In this document: positions 1-7,031 of the stretch, one piece after another
How positions within the stretch are numbered: the first letter of the stretch is position 1
How the letters are laid out: every line of letters begins with the position of its first letter
NCBI GenBank assembly: GCA_947565265.1
Contig: CANOFK010000007.1
Span: 1 to 14,000, forward strand
Source: an uncultured Clostridia bacterium
Lineage (GTDB): Bacteria > Bacillota > Clostridia > Oscillospirales > Acutalibacteraceae
Reading direction: 5' to 3'
Length of the DNA: 14,000 nucleotides
Made by a program: the position numbers and the translations under genes
Notes under the pieces: model-generated
What the model was told of the DNA's origin: nothing
The model's database searches: none
Seen by the model: only the letters and a program-made list of their open reading frames with translations

Positions 1-55
1 CTGACCGTTTCTGGTCAAAAATCCGTCATTTCCTCTATTTTCAAACAAGCCCTAG
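1..55. mobile_element. Probable end of an insertion sequence (rest lies left of the window)
   Basis: This stretch is clearly AT-richer than the GH9 gene it abuts. Read on the minus strand, GH9-like coding sequence runs up to a CTAG (52-55) and is followed by GGGCTTGTTTGAAAA, which resembles terminal inverted repeats of IS5-family elements. Several IS5 subgroups target CTAG-type sites. A small inverted repeat, TGACC-6 nt-GGTCA, lies at 2-17. No transposase is visible because the window starts here. The IS assignment is inferred from composition, motif memory and the sudden loss of GH9 similarity. Confidence 0.45.
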
Positions 56-1295
56 TCGCCCCGGCGCTGGTGGCCCTAAAACCGTCCCCAAACCGGGTGC
101 GCAGGATAAAATCCAGCCCCCATTGGGCCTCTTCCATCAGCCGGAGGTAGAGCATACTGCCCTTCTCCACCCGGTTGGCGTTCTCAAACAGGGCCTGCAC
201 AATCTCCCCGGTCTGGGCCGACTGCTGGGACTGGTCCCCTGCGTCGTGCCAGCCGCCTGCATAACTCACCGCCACGCCGTTGTGGCGGGCCAGGATGTCC
301 TGGTGGCAGGTACTGTGTTTCCCCGGCACCGGGAACCCGCAGCGCTGGCAGTAAAAGAAGTTGACCGCCTTCCAAAGGGCCTCCTCCCGGAGCGTGCCGC
401 TGATTGCAAAGGCCTGGCTTTCTAAGCCCCCGCTTTGCAGCATATAGCGTCCGGGCGCGGTAAAGGCGGAAAAGTGCAGCACCTCAAAACAGCCGCGCGG
501 GTTCTCCACCCGCTCCACCGGCCCGGAGAAAACCTCCCGGCCGCTGTCCGCCTCCACCAGCCGGAACCGCTCCCCTGCCCCGGCGGCAACGGCCGTCTTT
601 TTACCGCCGGGGAAATACCCGGCGCTGGAAAGCCGGATGCCCGGGTTGGGATTTTCCCAGCCCCATTCATGCTCCGGGGCCTCCACCTGTTCCAGGCAGA
701 TGTCTTTAAACTCGTAGCAGAGGCTTTCCCCCGCGGAAACGTCATGGCCGCTGCAAAACACATAGAAACGCAGCCCCGTAACCGCGTCCCTGGGCATGGC
801 CGCAAACTCCCATATACACGCCTGCCAACCGCCGTTCTCCAAGTCAAAGACCGTGGCCCCCTCCCGGAAGTAGGGGTCGGGTACAGGCTCTGCCCCCTGG
901 TTAACAATAGACACGTTTAGGTGCAGGATCCGCCCACCGTGGATTTGGGGCCGCACCCAAAACCGCAAGCGGTTAAACCCCCGCCAATCCTCCCGCTCCA
1001 GGTCAAACACCATGCCCGCCGTACCAAAATTGCAGTAGTCCCCGTCCTCCGGGGCGCCCTTTGGCCATTGGCTGGCGCGCAATGGGGCGGTCATCCGAAT
1101 CAAGCCGGATCCATGCGTAAGCCGGGCAACGCCCTCCCGCCGGGGAAAACCGGGCCGAAAGGCGCTGCACAGCGCCCGCTTTGCCGTTACGTGCTTGTGG
1201 GGGAAAGCCGCCTCCAGGCTGTGTTCCCGGTGCAGGGGCAGCGGCCGGTGTACAAACAGGCTTTCCCGCAATTCACGTTCAAATCCCAAATCCAT
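15..1295 (-). CDS. GH9 (cellulase-family) glycoside hydrolase, C-terminally truncated, probably a broken gene
   Basis: Only the first 426 residues of a GH9-type enzyme are present. Residues ~60-205 look like a beta-sandwich carbohydrate-binding-like domain. Residues ~218-300 resemble the cellulase N-terminal Ig-like domain (GYFPGGKKTAVA). The GH9 catalytic barrel starts near 305 with NFFYCQRCG and GGWHDAGD (347-354), which carries the aspartates that activate water. GH9 domains usually continue another ~300 residues to a His/Arg motif and the glutamate proton donor, all missing here. Similarity stops at residue ~415 and eleven unrelated residues lead to TGA. The start is supported by AGGAGG (1305-1310) nine bases upstream. 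There is no signal peptide, so the intact enzyme would be cytoplasmic, splitting imported beta-linked oligosaccharides. It is divergent from the LacI gene and shares its control region. The truncated product should be inactive. Confidence 0.8.
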   Translation of the reverse strand: MDLGFERELRESLFVHRPLPLHREHSLEAAFPHKHVTAKRALCSAFRPGFPRREGVARLTHGSGLIRMTAPLRASQWPKGAPEDGDYCNFGTAGMVFDLEREDWRGFNRLRFWVRPQIHGGRILHLNVSIVNQGAEPVPDPYFREGATVFDLENGGWQACIWEFAAMPRDAVTGLRFYVFCSGHDVSAGESLCYEFKDICLEQVEAPEHEWGWENPNPGIRLSSAGYFPGGKKTAVAAGAGERFRLVEADSGREVFSGPVERVENPRGCFEVLHFSAFTAPGRYMLQSGGLESQAFAISGTLREEALWKAVNFFYCQRCGFPVPGKHSTCHQDILARHNGVAVSYAGGWHDAGDQSQQSAQTGEIVQALFENANRVEKGSMLYLRLMEEAQWGLDFILRTRFGDGFRATSAGATRACLKIEEMTDF

Positions 1296-1332
1296 ATGTC
1301 CTTACCTCCTGGGTGTCAAAACAGTTAGTATG

Positions 1333-1361
1333 AGTGTATATTGAAAACGTTTTCATTTCAA
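1333..1361 (-). promoter_or_regulatory. Promoter of the GH9 gene, with operator in its spacer
   Basis: On the minus strand, TTGAAA (1356-1361) is followed after exactly 17 bp by TACACT (1333-1338), a good sigma-A arrangement. The whole spacer is almost filled by a perfect palindrome, so a bound repressor would block RNA polymerase. The GH9 start codon lies about 38 bp downstream of the -10. Confidence 0.65.
1342..1355. promoter_or_regulatory. Operator O1, perfect 14-bp LacI-family palindrome
   Basis: TGAAAACGTTTTCA is a perfect palindrome with the central CG typical of LacI/GalR-family sites. It lies between the GH9 -35 and -10 and upstream of the divergent LacI-family gene. The sequence also fits the catabolite-responsive element consensus TGWAANCGNTNWCA, so CcpA is an alternative or additional binder. 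The sequence alone cannot tell which protein uses it. Confidence 0.75.
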
Positions 1362-1436
1362 GTGGGTGACTTCCACAAGATTCTGCCCGCATTTTTTGTG
1401 GTTCTGCCCTTTCTTTGGCATAACAGGTTTTTTGTA

Positions 1437-1465
1437 TTGAAACCCCTTTCATTTTCTGTTATACT
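1437..1465 (+). promoter_or_regulatory. Promoter of the lacI-GH18 pair
   Basis: TTGAAA (1437-1442), 17 bp, TATACT (1460-1465) gives a near-consensus sigma-A promoter. Transcription would begin near 1472, leaving a short leader with a purine-rich ribosome site (AAGGGGG) before the ATG at 1489. Its -35 and spacer overlap the second operator-like palindrome. Confidence 0.75.
1438..1451. promoter_or_regulatory. Operator O2, second TGAAA-N4-TTTCA site
   Basis: TGAAACCCCTTTCA has the same half-sites and the same 14-bp length as O1 and differs only in the central four bases. It covers most of the -35 and the start of the spacer of the lacI promoter, the right place for autorepression. Start-to-start distance to O1 is 96 bp, about nine helical turns, which would allow a DNA loop. 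Confidence 0.55.
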
Positions 1466-1488
1466 ACTCCCAGCAAGGGGGCGGCAGG

Positions 1489-2562
1489 ATGAGCACAATC
1501 ACAATCAAGCAAATCGCCCAGGAGAGCGGCGTGTCCATCGCCACGGTATCCCGGGTGCTAAACGGTACCGCGCCCGTAGCGGAATCCACCCGGGCGCGGG
1601 TCCAGGCCGTGATGGCCCGGCACAACTATACCCCAAACGCCCTGGCCAGGGGCCTTGCCGGCCACCGCACCATGACTTTGGGGGTCATATTGCCGGACAT
1701 CGCCAACCCCTATTTTGCCTCCATGTTCCGGGAGATGGAAACCGCCGCCCGCTCTGCCGGCTATTCGGTGCTGCTGTGCAATACCGGTTTCCGGGCCGCA
1801 GGCCCCGTCGAGCTGGCCCACCGGGAGTTGGCGGCTTTCCAGACCATGCTGGATAAGGCCGTGGACGGCGTCATCGTGGCAGGCGGCCAGGCCGATTTGA
1901 TGGACGTGGGCAGAAACTACCGCCATGCCCTGTCCCGGCTTGCAGCCGCAGTTCCCACGGTTGTCATCGGGGACCCCATACCGGGGGCAAAGTGCCTTTT
2001 TATCCAACGGGAGCGGGGCCTGGGCGTGCTTGCGGCGGTAAACTATCTGGTTTCCCTTGGGCACCGGCGTATCGCCTTTGTAGGCGGCGAGGAAGGGGTC
2101 GGCATTACAGAGGCCCGTTTGGCAGCCTATGCGGACGCCCTCTCTACCCTCTCCCTCCCCTACGACCGGGCGCTGGTCGCCCCCTCCGACTACTACGCGC
2201 CGGACGGGTATGAAGCCGTCCACTGGCTGTTGGGGCGGGGGAACCCCTTTACCGCCCTGCTGGCCATGAACGACAGCGTCGCCTTGGGGGCCTACCGGGC
2301 GCTGGCTGATGCCGGCCTGGCCGTGCCGGGGGATGTGTCCGTTATAAGCTGCGACCAGTTCTTTGACGCGGGCTTTTTTGTACCCCGGCTCACCAGCATA
2401 GACCAGCACAACAGCCGTTTCGGGCGCTTTGTCATCAATTCCCTGCTGGCAGTTATGGGCGGTTCCCAGGCGTGCAAACCCCTTGGCTACCGGCCAGAAC
2501 TTGTGGTGCGGGAGAGTTGCGCACCGGTAATACAAACCCAAAGAAAGGATGTACCAGAATGA
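1489..2562 (+). CDS. LacI/GalR-family transcriptional repressor
   Basis: A 357-residue DNA-binding regulator of usual family length. Residues 4-24 form the helix-turn-helix (TIKQIAQESGVSIATVSRVLNG), followed by the hinge helix region (~46-58, YTPNALARGL). From ~62 comes a periplasmic-binding-protein-like effector domain starting with LGVILPDIANPYF, with family signatures such as LGHRRIAFVGG and the late PGDVSVISCD. The ATG at 1489 follows a purine-rich ribosome site and a good promoter. The stop overlaps the ATG of the GH18 gene (ATGA, 2559-2562), so the two are co-transcribed and probably translationally coupled. It most likely controls the GH9 gene and its own operon through palindromes at 1342 and 1438. 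The effector is unknown; a chito- or cello-oligosaccharide is a reasonable guess from the neighbours. Confidence 0.93.
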   Translation: MSTITIKQIAQESGVSIATVSRVLNGTAPVAESTRARVQAVMARHNYTPNALARGLAGHRTMTLGVILPDIANPYFASMFREMETAARSAGYSVLLCNTGFRAAGPVELAHRELAAFQTMLDKAVDGVIVAGGQADLMDVGRNYRHALSRLAAAVPTVVIGDPIPGAKCLFIQRERGLGVLAAVNYLVSLGHRRIAFVGGEEGVGITEARLAAYADALSTLSLPYDRALVAPSDYYAPDGYEAVHWLLGRGNPFTALLAMNDSVALGAYRALADAGLAVPGDVSVISCDQFFDAGFFVPRLTSIDQHNSRFGRFVINSLLAVMGGSQACKPLGYRPELVVRESCAPVIQTQRKDVPE

Positions 2563-3563
2563 AAAAATACGCGTTGGCTTACGCCATGAACGAGGGCCTT
2601 ACCGTTTTTACCAAAGAGGACCTGCATTGCCTGACCCACATCAACCTGGCCTTTGGCCTGGTGAAAGACGGCCTGTTGGACATCTCCAGGCTCACCCATA
2701 TGGGCTTAATCGAAACCTTCCGGGCGTGGAACCCGGAAATCAAAATCATCCTCTCGGTGGGGGGCTGGGGCGCGGGCGGGTTCTCCACCATGGCCATGAC
2801 CGCAGCCGGGCGGGAAGCGTTCGCCCAGTCCTGCCTGGAAACGGCGGAGCGGTACGGGCTTGACGGTATTGATATCGATTGGGAGTATCCTTGTAACGGC
2901 CAGGCCGGCATTGACCATGACCCGCGGGACAGGGAAAACTTCACCCTGCTGCTCCAGGCATTGCGGGACAAAATCGGCCCCCGCAGCTTGTCGATTGCCG
3001 CAGGGGCCGGGGCCTATTTTGTACGGGATACCGAAATGGACAAGGTCGCCCAACTGGTAGATTATGTGCAGATCATGACCTATGATATGCGCAGCGGCTT
3101 TACCCGCCAGGCCGGGCACCACGCCGCCCTGCGGGCAGGGGCGGGCGACAGCAGCGGCCTGAACACCGTAGACATGGTGGCCATGTTCCACCAAGCCGGC
3201 GTCCCCTTGGAGAAGATCGTCATTGGCGCGGCGTTCTATTCCCGGCAATGGTCCGGGGTCGAGGACAAAAACAACGGCCTCTGCCAGCCCGCCCAAACCG
3301 GCGGCGAGGGCGGCCCGCGGTACAGCGACATCACCGAGCAGTTTATCGCCCAGCACGGATATACCAGATATTGGGATAAAGACGCGCAAGCGGCCTATTT
3401 ATGGAACGGCAGCAGTTTCATCAGCTACGAAAACCCAGAGGCCATTGCCCTGAAATGCCGCTATGTAAAGGAGGCCGGCCTTCTGGGGATCATGTACTGG
3501 GAGCATGGCTGCGATACCACCCATGAACTTGTAACCGTGATCGGCAAAGAGTTGGGGGAATAG
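2559..3563 (+). CDS. GH18 glycosidase (chitinase-like), cytoplasmic
   Basis: A compact 334-residue TIM-barrel hydrolase of glycoside hydrolase family 18. The beta-3 motif SVGGWG (66-71) and the catalytic DxxDxDxE motif DGIDIDWE (102-109, acid Glu109) are intact. QIMTYDMR and the late GIMYWEHGCD match the beta-6 and beta-8 strands. The family cleaves beta-1,4 N-acetylglucosamine linkages by substrate-assisted catalysis: chitinases, chitobiose-releasing enzymes and endo-beta-N-acetylglucosaminidases. No signal peptide or extra binding module is present, so it should act in the cytoplasm on short imported oligosaccharides. The ATG at 2559 is preferred because AAAGGA sits about ten bases upstream, it gives a 4-bp ATGA overlap with the repressor gene, and homology starts at once (MKKYALAYAMNEG). 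Exact substrate cannot be read from sequence. Confidence 0.88.
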   Translation: MKKYALAYAMNEGLTVFTKEDLHCLTHINLAFGLVKDGLLDISRLTHMGLIETFRAWNPEIKIILSVGGWGAGGFSTMAMTAAGREAFAQSCLETAERYGLDGIDIDWEYPCNGQAGIDHDPRDRENFTLLLQALRDKIGPRSLSIAAGAGAYFVRDTEMDKVAQLVDYVQIMTYDMRSGFTRQAGHHAALRAGAGDSSGLNTVDMVAMFHQAGVPLEKIVIGAAFYSRQWSGVEDKNNGLCQPAQTGGEGGPRYSDITEQFIAQHGYTRYWDKDAQAAYLWNGSSFISYENPEAIALKCRYVKEAGLLGIMYWEHGCDTTHELVTVIGKELGE

Positions 3564-3576
3564 CCGCCCCTCTCCT

Positions 3577-5568
3577 TTAAATATGGTTGGCCACCTCAAA
3601 AGCGTCCCACATGGCGTACATAATGTTGGAAACCGCCTTCGCGTCGCCCAGCAGGTAGATTTCCGGCACGTCAAACTCCAACTGGTGGTAAAGGGTATCC
3701 TCCTCCCGGTAGCCTACTGCTAAAATCACACTGTCGCAGGGCACCTGCTTTTCCCCTTCCGCCGTTCCCACGGTGGCCACACCGCCGGCATAGCTTTTCA
3801 CCTTCGCACCGGTGACCACCTCCACCCCATGGTAGGGCACCAGCCGCTCCAGCATATCCTTGTTGGCATGGCAGAGGGGGCCGTTCACGGCCATCAGCCT
3901 GTCCATGGCCTCCACAATGGTCACTTTCTTGCCCTGCTGTGCCAGCCAGAGGGCCGTTTCGCAGCCCACCAGGCCGCCGCCCACTACCACCGTGCTCTGG
4001 CCGCAGTCCTTCTCCCCCAGCAGCACCTGCGCCGCCGTATAGGTGTGCCCGTCATCCCCCAGGGGGAATACCTTGGGCCGGGAGCCTGTAGCCACCACCA
4101 CCGCGTCATAGCCCCCCGCCAGCACTTCTTCCCTTGTCACCTCGTGGTTTAGGGTAACGGGTACCCCCAGCCGCTCCAGGGTATGGGTGTACCATTTGGC
4201 CAGGGCCATGTCGTCCTCCTTAAACGCAGGCGCACCGCCGGGGATCAGGTTGCCGCCCAGCCGTCCCCCCTTCTCAAACAGTTCCGGCCTGTGCCCCCGG
4301 ATAGCCAGCACCCGCGCGGCCTCGCAGCCGGCCACGCCGCCACCTGCCACCAGCACCTTTTTGGGCTTGCACACCGGCTCATAGGCCGTTACCCGCTCCC
4401 TGGCTGCCTGGGGGTTCACCGCGCAGTTGAGCATGGAATACTCCTGTATCCGCCCCATGCAGCCCTCTTGGCAAGAGATGCAGGGCCGCACATCCACGTA
4501 CCGCCCGGCCCGCAGCTTGTTCACATAGTCCGGGTCCGCCAGCAGGGGCCGCCCCAGGCTGACGATATCGCAAGTGCCGTCCTCCACAGCGGCCAACGCC
4601 ATGTCGGGGCCGTCCATGCGCCCGGCGCAGAACACCGGTACGTCCACCACCTCTTTTACCAGCTTGCAATAGGGCCGGAACAACCCCTTGTCCATGTACA
4701 TCGGCGGATGGTTCCACCACCAGGCGTCATAGGTGCCCACATCCGTGTCCAAAGCGTCATAGCCGTAGGAAACCAAAAGCTTTGCGGCCTCCAGACCCTC
4801 TTCGATATCCCGGCCTTTTTCCACAAATTCTTCCCCCGGCAAGGCGCCCTCCCGCCAGTCCTTGATCATGCTCTTCAGGCTGAACCGCAAGGCCACCGGG
4901 AAGTCTTTCCCGCAGCGGGCTTTGATCTCCTCCACCACCTCCCTGGCAAAGCGCAGGCGGTTTTCCAAAGGGCCGCCATACTCGTCGGTACGCAGGTTGA
5001 ACATAGAGATGGCAAACTGGTCCAGCAAATACCCCTCGTGCACCGCGTGGATCTCCACCCCGTCAAAGCCGCCCCGCTTGGCATGGTAGGCCCCGTCGCC
5101 AAAAGATTGGACAATGCTGTGGATCTCCTCCACCGTCAGGGCCCGGCAGGTCTTATCCAGCCAGCGGTGGGGGATAGCCGAAGGTGCCACCGGCGGGAAC
5201 TCCCCCAGGTTGGTGGGGATGGTCACCCGGCCAAAGCCGCCGGACATCATCAGGAATATCTTGCTGCCGTAGGCGTGGACCCGTTCGGTCATCTCCCGGC
5301 TGGTGCGGACAAAATGCACCGGGTTATAGGTCGAGTTGGGCACATTGGGCATACTCTGGGTTTCCACCTGGCAGTCGGAAAACGTCACCCCGGTAATGAT
5401 CAGCCCGGTACCCCCCTGGGCCCGGCGGGTATAGTAGTCGATCCCCCGCTGGTTCCAGCCCCCCTCCGCATCCGCCAGCCCCAAAGGCCCCATCGGGGCC
5501 AGGGCAAAGCGGTTCTTAACGGTAACGCTCCCAATCTTCATCGGGGTAAATAGCTTTTGGTATTGCAT
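3577..5568 (-). CDS. NADH:flavin oxidoreductase, 2,4-dienoyl-CoA reductase/enoate reductase (BaiH-like) family
   Basis: A 663-residue enzyme with the full three-cofactor plan. Residues ~5-350 are an Old-Yellow-Enzyme-type FMN barrel (FALAPMGPLG, VEIHAVHEGYLLDQF). A [4Fe-4S] cluster motif follows with Cys363, Cys366, Cys370 and Cys382. The C-terminal half carries two dinucleotide-binding folds, for FAD (VLVAGGGVAGCEAA, ~406-417) and NAD(P)H (VVVGGGLVGCETA, ~527-539). Relatives reduce activated C=C bonds in dienoyl-CoAs, enoates, bile-acid intermediates or cinnamates, passing electrons from NAD(P)H through FAD and the cluster to FMN. AAGGAGG precedes the ATG at 5568. It lies 98 bp downstream of the esterase gene on the same strand, so co-transcription is likely. 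Its substrate is unknown. It meets the GH18 gene tail to tail with 13 bp between stops and no visible terminator. Confidence 0.9.
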   Translation of the reverse strand: MQYQKLFTPMKIGSVTVKNRFALAPMGPLGLADAEGGWNQRGIDYYTRRAQGGTGLIITGVTFSDCQVETQSMPNVPNSTYNPVHFVRTSREMTERVHAYGSKIFLMMSGGFGRVTIPTNLGEFPPVAPSAIPHRWLDKTCRALTVEEIHSIVQSFGDGAYHAKRGGFDGVEIHAVHEGYLLDQFAISMFNLRTDEYGGPLENRLRFAREVVEEIKARCGKDFPVALRFSLKSMIKDWREGALPGEEFVEKGRDIEEGLEAAKLLVSYGYDALDTDVGTYDAWWWNHPPMYMDKGLFRPYCKLVKEVVDVPVFCAGRMDGPDMALAAVEDGTCDIVSLGRPLLADPDYVNKLRAGRYVDVRPCISCQEGCMGRIQEYSMLNCAVNPQAARERVTAYEPVCKPKKVLVAGGGVAGCEAARVLAIRGHRPELFEKGGRLGGNLIPGGAPAFKEDDMALAKWYTHTLERLGVPVTLNHEVTREEVLAGGYDAVVVATGSRPKVFPLGDDGHTYTAAQVLLGEKDCGQSTVVVGGGLVGCETALWLAQQGKKVTIVEAMDRLMAVNGPLCHANKDMLERLVPYHGVEVVTGAKVKSYAGGVATVGTAEGEKQVPCDSVILAVGYREEDTLYHQLEFDVPEIYLLGDAKAVSNIMYAMWDAFEVANHI

Positions 5569-5602
5569 GGCTTTTCCTCCTTTTGTTTACCCTCCGGGGA
5601 AA

Positions 5603-5647
5603 TAGCGGGCTACCCGGCGCCCCAAGCCCTCCGCCGGGTAGCCGCTA
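5603..5647. other. Strong intercistronic hairpin between esterase and flavoprotein genes
   Basis: Arms at 5603-5619 and 5632-5647 (AGCGGGCTACCCGGCG and CGCCGGGTAGCCGCT) pair over about 16 bp with one bulged G. It starts about 20 nt downstream of the esterase stop. No U-run follows on either strand, so it is not a good intrinsic terminator. It may protect the upstream transcript end or tune expression of the downstream gene. Confidence 0.6.
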
Positions 5648-5666
5648 AGCCCCTTGCACCGGGCAA

Positions 5667-6611
5667 TTATTGTATATCCCCAAAACATTTCCGGCAGAAT
5701 CCGTCCACAATGTCCAGCACCCCGTCGGTCCAGAACTCCGGCCCGCCGTGGTCCGCGCCTTGAATCAGGTAGAAATCCACCGGGTGCCCGGTCTTTTTAA
5801 GCTGCTCATAGAGGATGGCGCTGCCCTCGCAGTTAACCAGCCGGTCTTTCGTGCCGTGGAATATCAGCACCGGCGGCAGCACCGTGTCCCCGTCAATGTT
5901 GCACTCCACCGAAAGCTGCCGGGCCAGTTCCGGGTGCTCCAGCAGGTTCTTGCCGCCCATCACCATGCCCTCAGGGCTTTCCGGCAGGCAGTGGGCTATC
6001 TGGATGGGGTTGGAGTCCGGGGCCATCACCGAGGTAGAGCCGTAGTAGTTCACTACGCCGCAGGTGTCGCCGCTGATACCCTGGTACAGGTTGTCCCCGG
6101 TATCGTCGTCATGGAGCATCCCCGCCCACATGGCCGTGTGCCCGCCGGAGGAGTCCCCAGCCATGATGATCTTCTCCGGGTCAATGGCATAAGCCCCGGC
6201 GTTCTTGCGCAAAAAGCGTACGGCGTTGCGGGCGTCCTTAATCTGGGCCGGGAAGGGGGCAATGCCCGAGTGCCGGTACTCCACAATGGCGCACACATAC
6301 CCCCGCAGGGCCAGCTTGGCCAGGGCGGGCACGTTCATGTAAACATACTGTTTCATCCAGGCCGACCCCTGGACGAACACATAGCAGGGCAAAGGGTTCA
6401 CTGCCTGCCCTTCCATAGGCGGGTAATGCTGGTTGCGGCTGAAGGGTGCCAGAATCTGCAACCGCAAGGGCGTGCCGTCTATGTTGGCGTACTCCACGTC
6501 GTGCAGATAGGCCACGCCGGGCTCGTCCCCGGTGCTCTCTATCACCTGCACGCCCTCCGGGCGGCCCTCATACGCGGGGATCTCCTCGTAGGTCCATTCT
6601 TTTACTTCCAT
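5667..6611 (-). CDS. Alpha/beta-hydrolase esterase (BD-FAE/carboxylesterase type)
   Basis: A 314-residue cytoplasmic serine hydrolase. The nucleophile elbow GDSSGGH (152-158) places the catalytic serine at 154. LIFHGTKDRLV gives Asp256 and GADHGG gives His288, completing the triad in normal order and spacing. The oxyanion region reads FVQGSAW (79-85), where most relatives have HGGGW, so the histidine is replaced by glutamine. Such enzymes remove acetyl, feruloyl or other acyl groups from sugars or small esters. There is no signal peptide. The start is supported by AAGGAGG just upstream (6615-6622). It heads a leftward pair with the flavin oxidoreductase, behind its own promoter. The pairing could suit hydrolysis of an unsaturated acyl ester followed by reduction of the acid, but this is inference. 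Confidence 0.87.
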   Translation of the reverse strand: MEVKEWTYEEIPAYEGRPEGVQVIESTGDEPGVAYLHDVEYANIDGTPLRLQILAPFSRNQHYPPMEGQAVNPLPCYVFVQGSAWMKQYVYMNVPALAKLALRGYVCAIVEYRHSGIAPFPAQIKDARNAVRFLRKNAGAYAIDPEKIIMAGDSSGGHTAMWAGMLHDDDTGDNLYQGISGDTCGVVNYYGSTSVMAPDSNPIQIAHCLPESPEGMVMGGKNLLEHPELARQLSVECNIDGDTVLPPVLIFHGTKDRLVNCEGSAILYEQLKKTGHPVDFYLIQGADHGGPEFWTDGVLDIVDGFCRKCFGDIQ

Positions 6612-6650
6612 AGGATGCCTCCTTAAAATATTGATAGCCCTCTGCCGGCA

Positions 6651-6700
6651 GCGCGCAAAAGGCCGCTTACCAGCCCGGCCTTCCGGCCCCCTTTGCGCGC
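6651..6700 (-). other. Structured 5' leader hairpin of the esterase transcript
   Basis: GCGCGCAAAGG-type arms at 6685-6700 and 6651-6664 pair over about 14 bp in the ~100-nt leader between the esterase promoter and its start codon. A smaller nested GGCC hairpin lies inside. No U-run follows, so no attenuator is evident, and no known riboswitch pattern was recognised. Confidence 0.45.
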
Positions 6701-6719
6701 CCCACAGGTCCTTACCACA

Positions 6720-6748
6720 ATTATAACAGAAAACACTTTTCTATTCCA
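6720..6748 (-). promoter_or_regulatory. Extended -10 promoter of the esterase operon with spacer palindrome
   Basis: On the minus strand, TGT directly precedes TATAAT (6720-6725), a consensus extended -10. The -35 at 17 bp is weak (TGGAAT, 6743-6748). The spacer contains a perfect inverted repeat, AGAAAA-3 nt-TTTTCT (6728-6742). This resembles the GH9 operator half-sites and sits in the same place relative to the -10, suggesting control by a LacI-type protein. The rest of the 6626-7031 gap holds only the leader hairpin, this promoter and the upstream terminator. I see no convincing gene there. Confidence 0.65.
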
Positions 6749-6952
6749 GACTTTTTTGCGTTTATTCCAGGCAACCTATCTCTTCCCCTACGCATTTGCC
6801 ACAAAATCCCCCTATAGCCCGGTGCCTTCTCTCGCCAATCATCCAATCGCCAAGGTTTCGCTTTTGCGCCAAGCGCTCCCGTCATGCAACACGGCCGCCC
6901 CGCCTCCCCGGCCTTGCCGCGGGAAATCCCCCCGCCCCCTCTTCCTCCCGCC

Positions 6953-7000
6953 AAACACAAAAACAGCGCCCCAAAGGCCATCGCCTCCGGGACGCTGTTT
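6953..7000 (-). terminator. Rho-independent terminator of the fuc operon
   Basis: On the minus strand, AAACAGCGTCCC (from 7000) pairs with GGGGCGCTGTTT (to 6961), and a T-rich tail (TTTTTGTGTTT) follows. It begins about 32 bp after the stop of the Gfo/Idh gene, closing that operon. Confidence 0.8.
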
Positions 7001-7031
7001 CCGCTTTCAACCCTTGAAACCCTTATACGCT

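Noticed and set aside
1558..2541. 327-codon leftward open frame opposite the LacI gene
   Set aside because: Antisense shadow. The rightward frame has clear LacI homology over its full length.
2472..2558. Upstream start for the GH18 gene
   Set aside because: The extension lies within the repressor gene, has no family similarity, and the ATG at 2559 has a ribosome site and an ATGA overlap.
4183..5553. 456-codon rightward open frame opposite the flavin oxidoreductase
   Set aside because: Antisense shadow caused by third-position GC bias; no domain or ribosome site.
5603..5647. Rho-independent terminator after the esterase gene
   Set aside because: The stem is strong but no U-run follows on either strand, so it is listed only as an intercistronic hairpin.
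6651..6700. Riboswitch or attenuator in the esterase leader
   Set aside because: Only simple hairpins are seen, with no U-run and no recognised aptamer.
6721..6981. 86-codon leftward open frame in the 6626-7031 gap
   Set aside because: It overlaps the operon terminator and the esterase promoter, has low-complexity Gly/Arg-rich sequence and no ribosome site.
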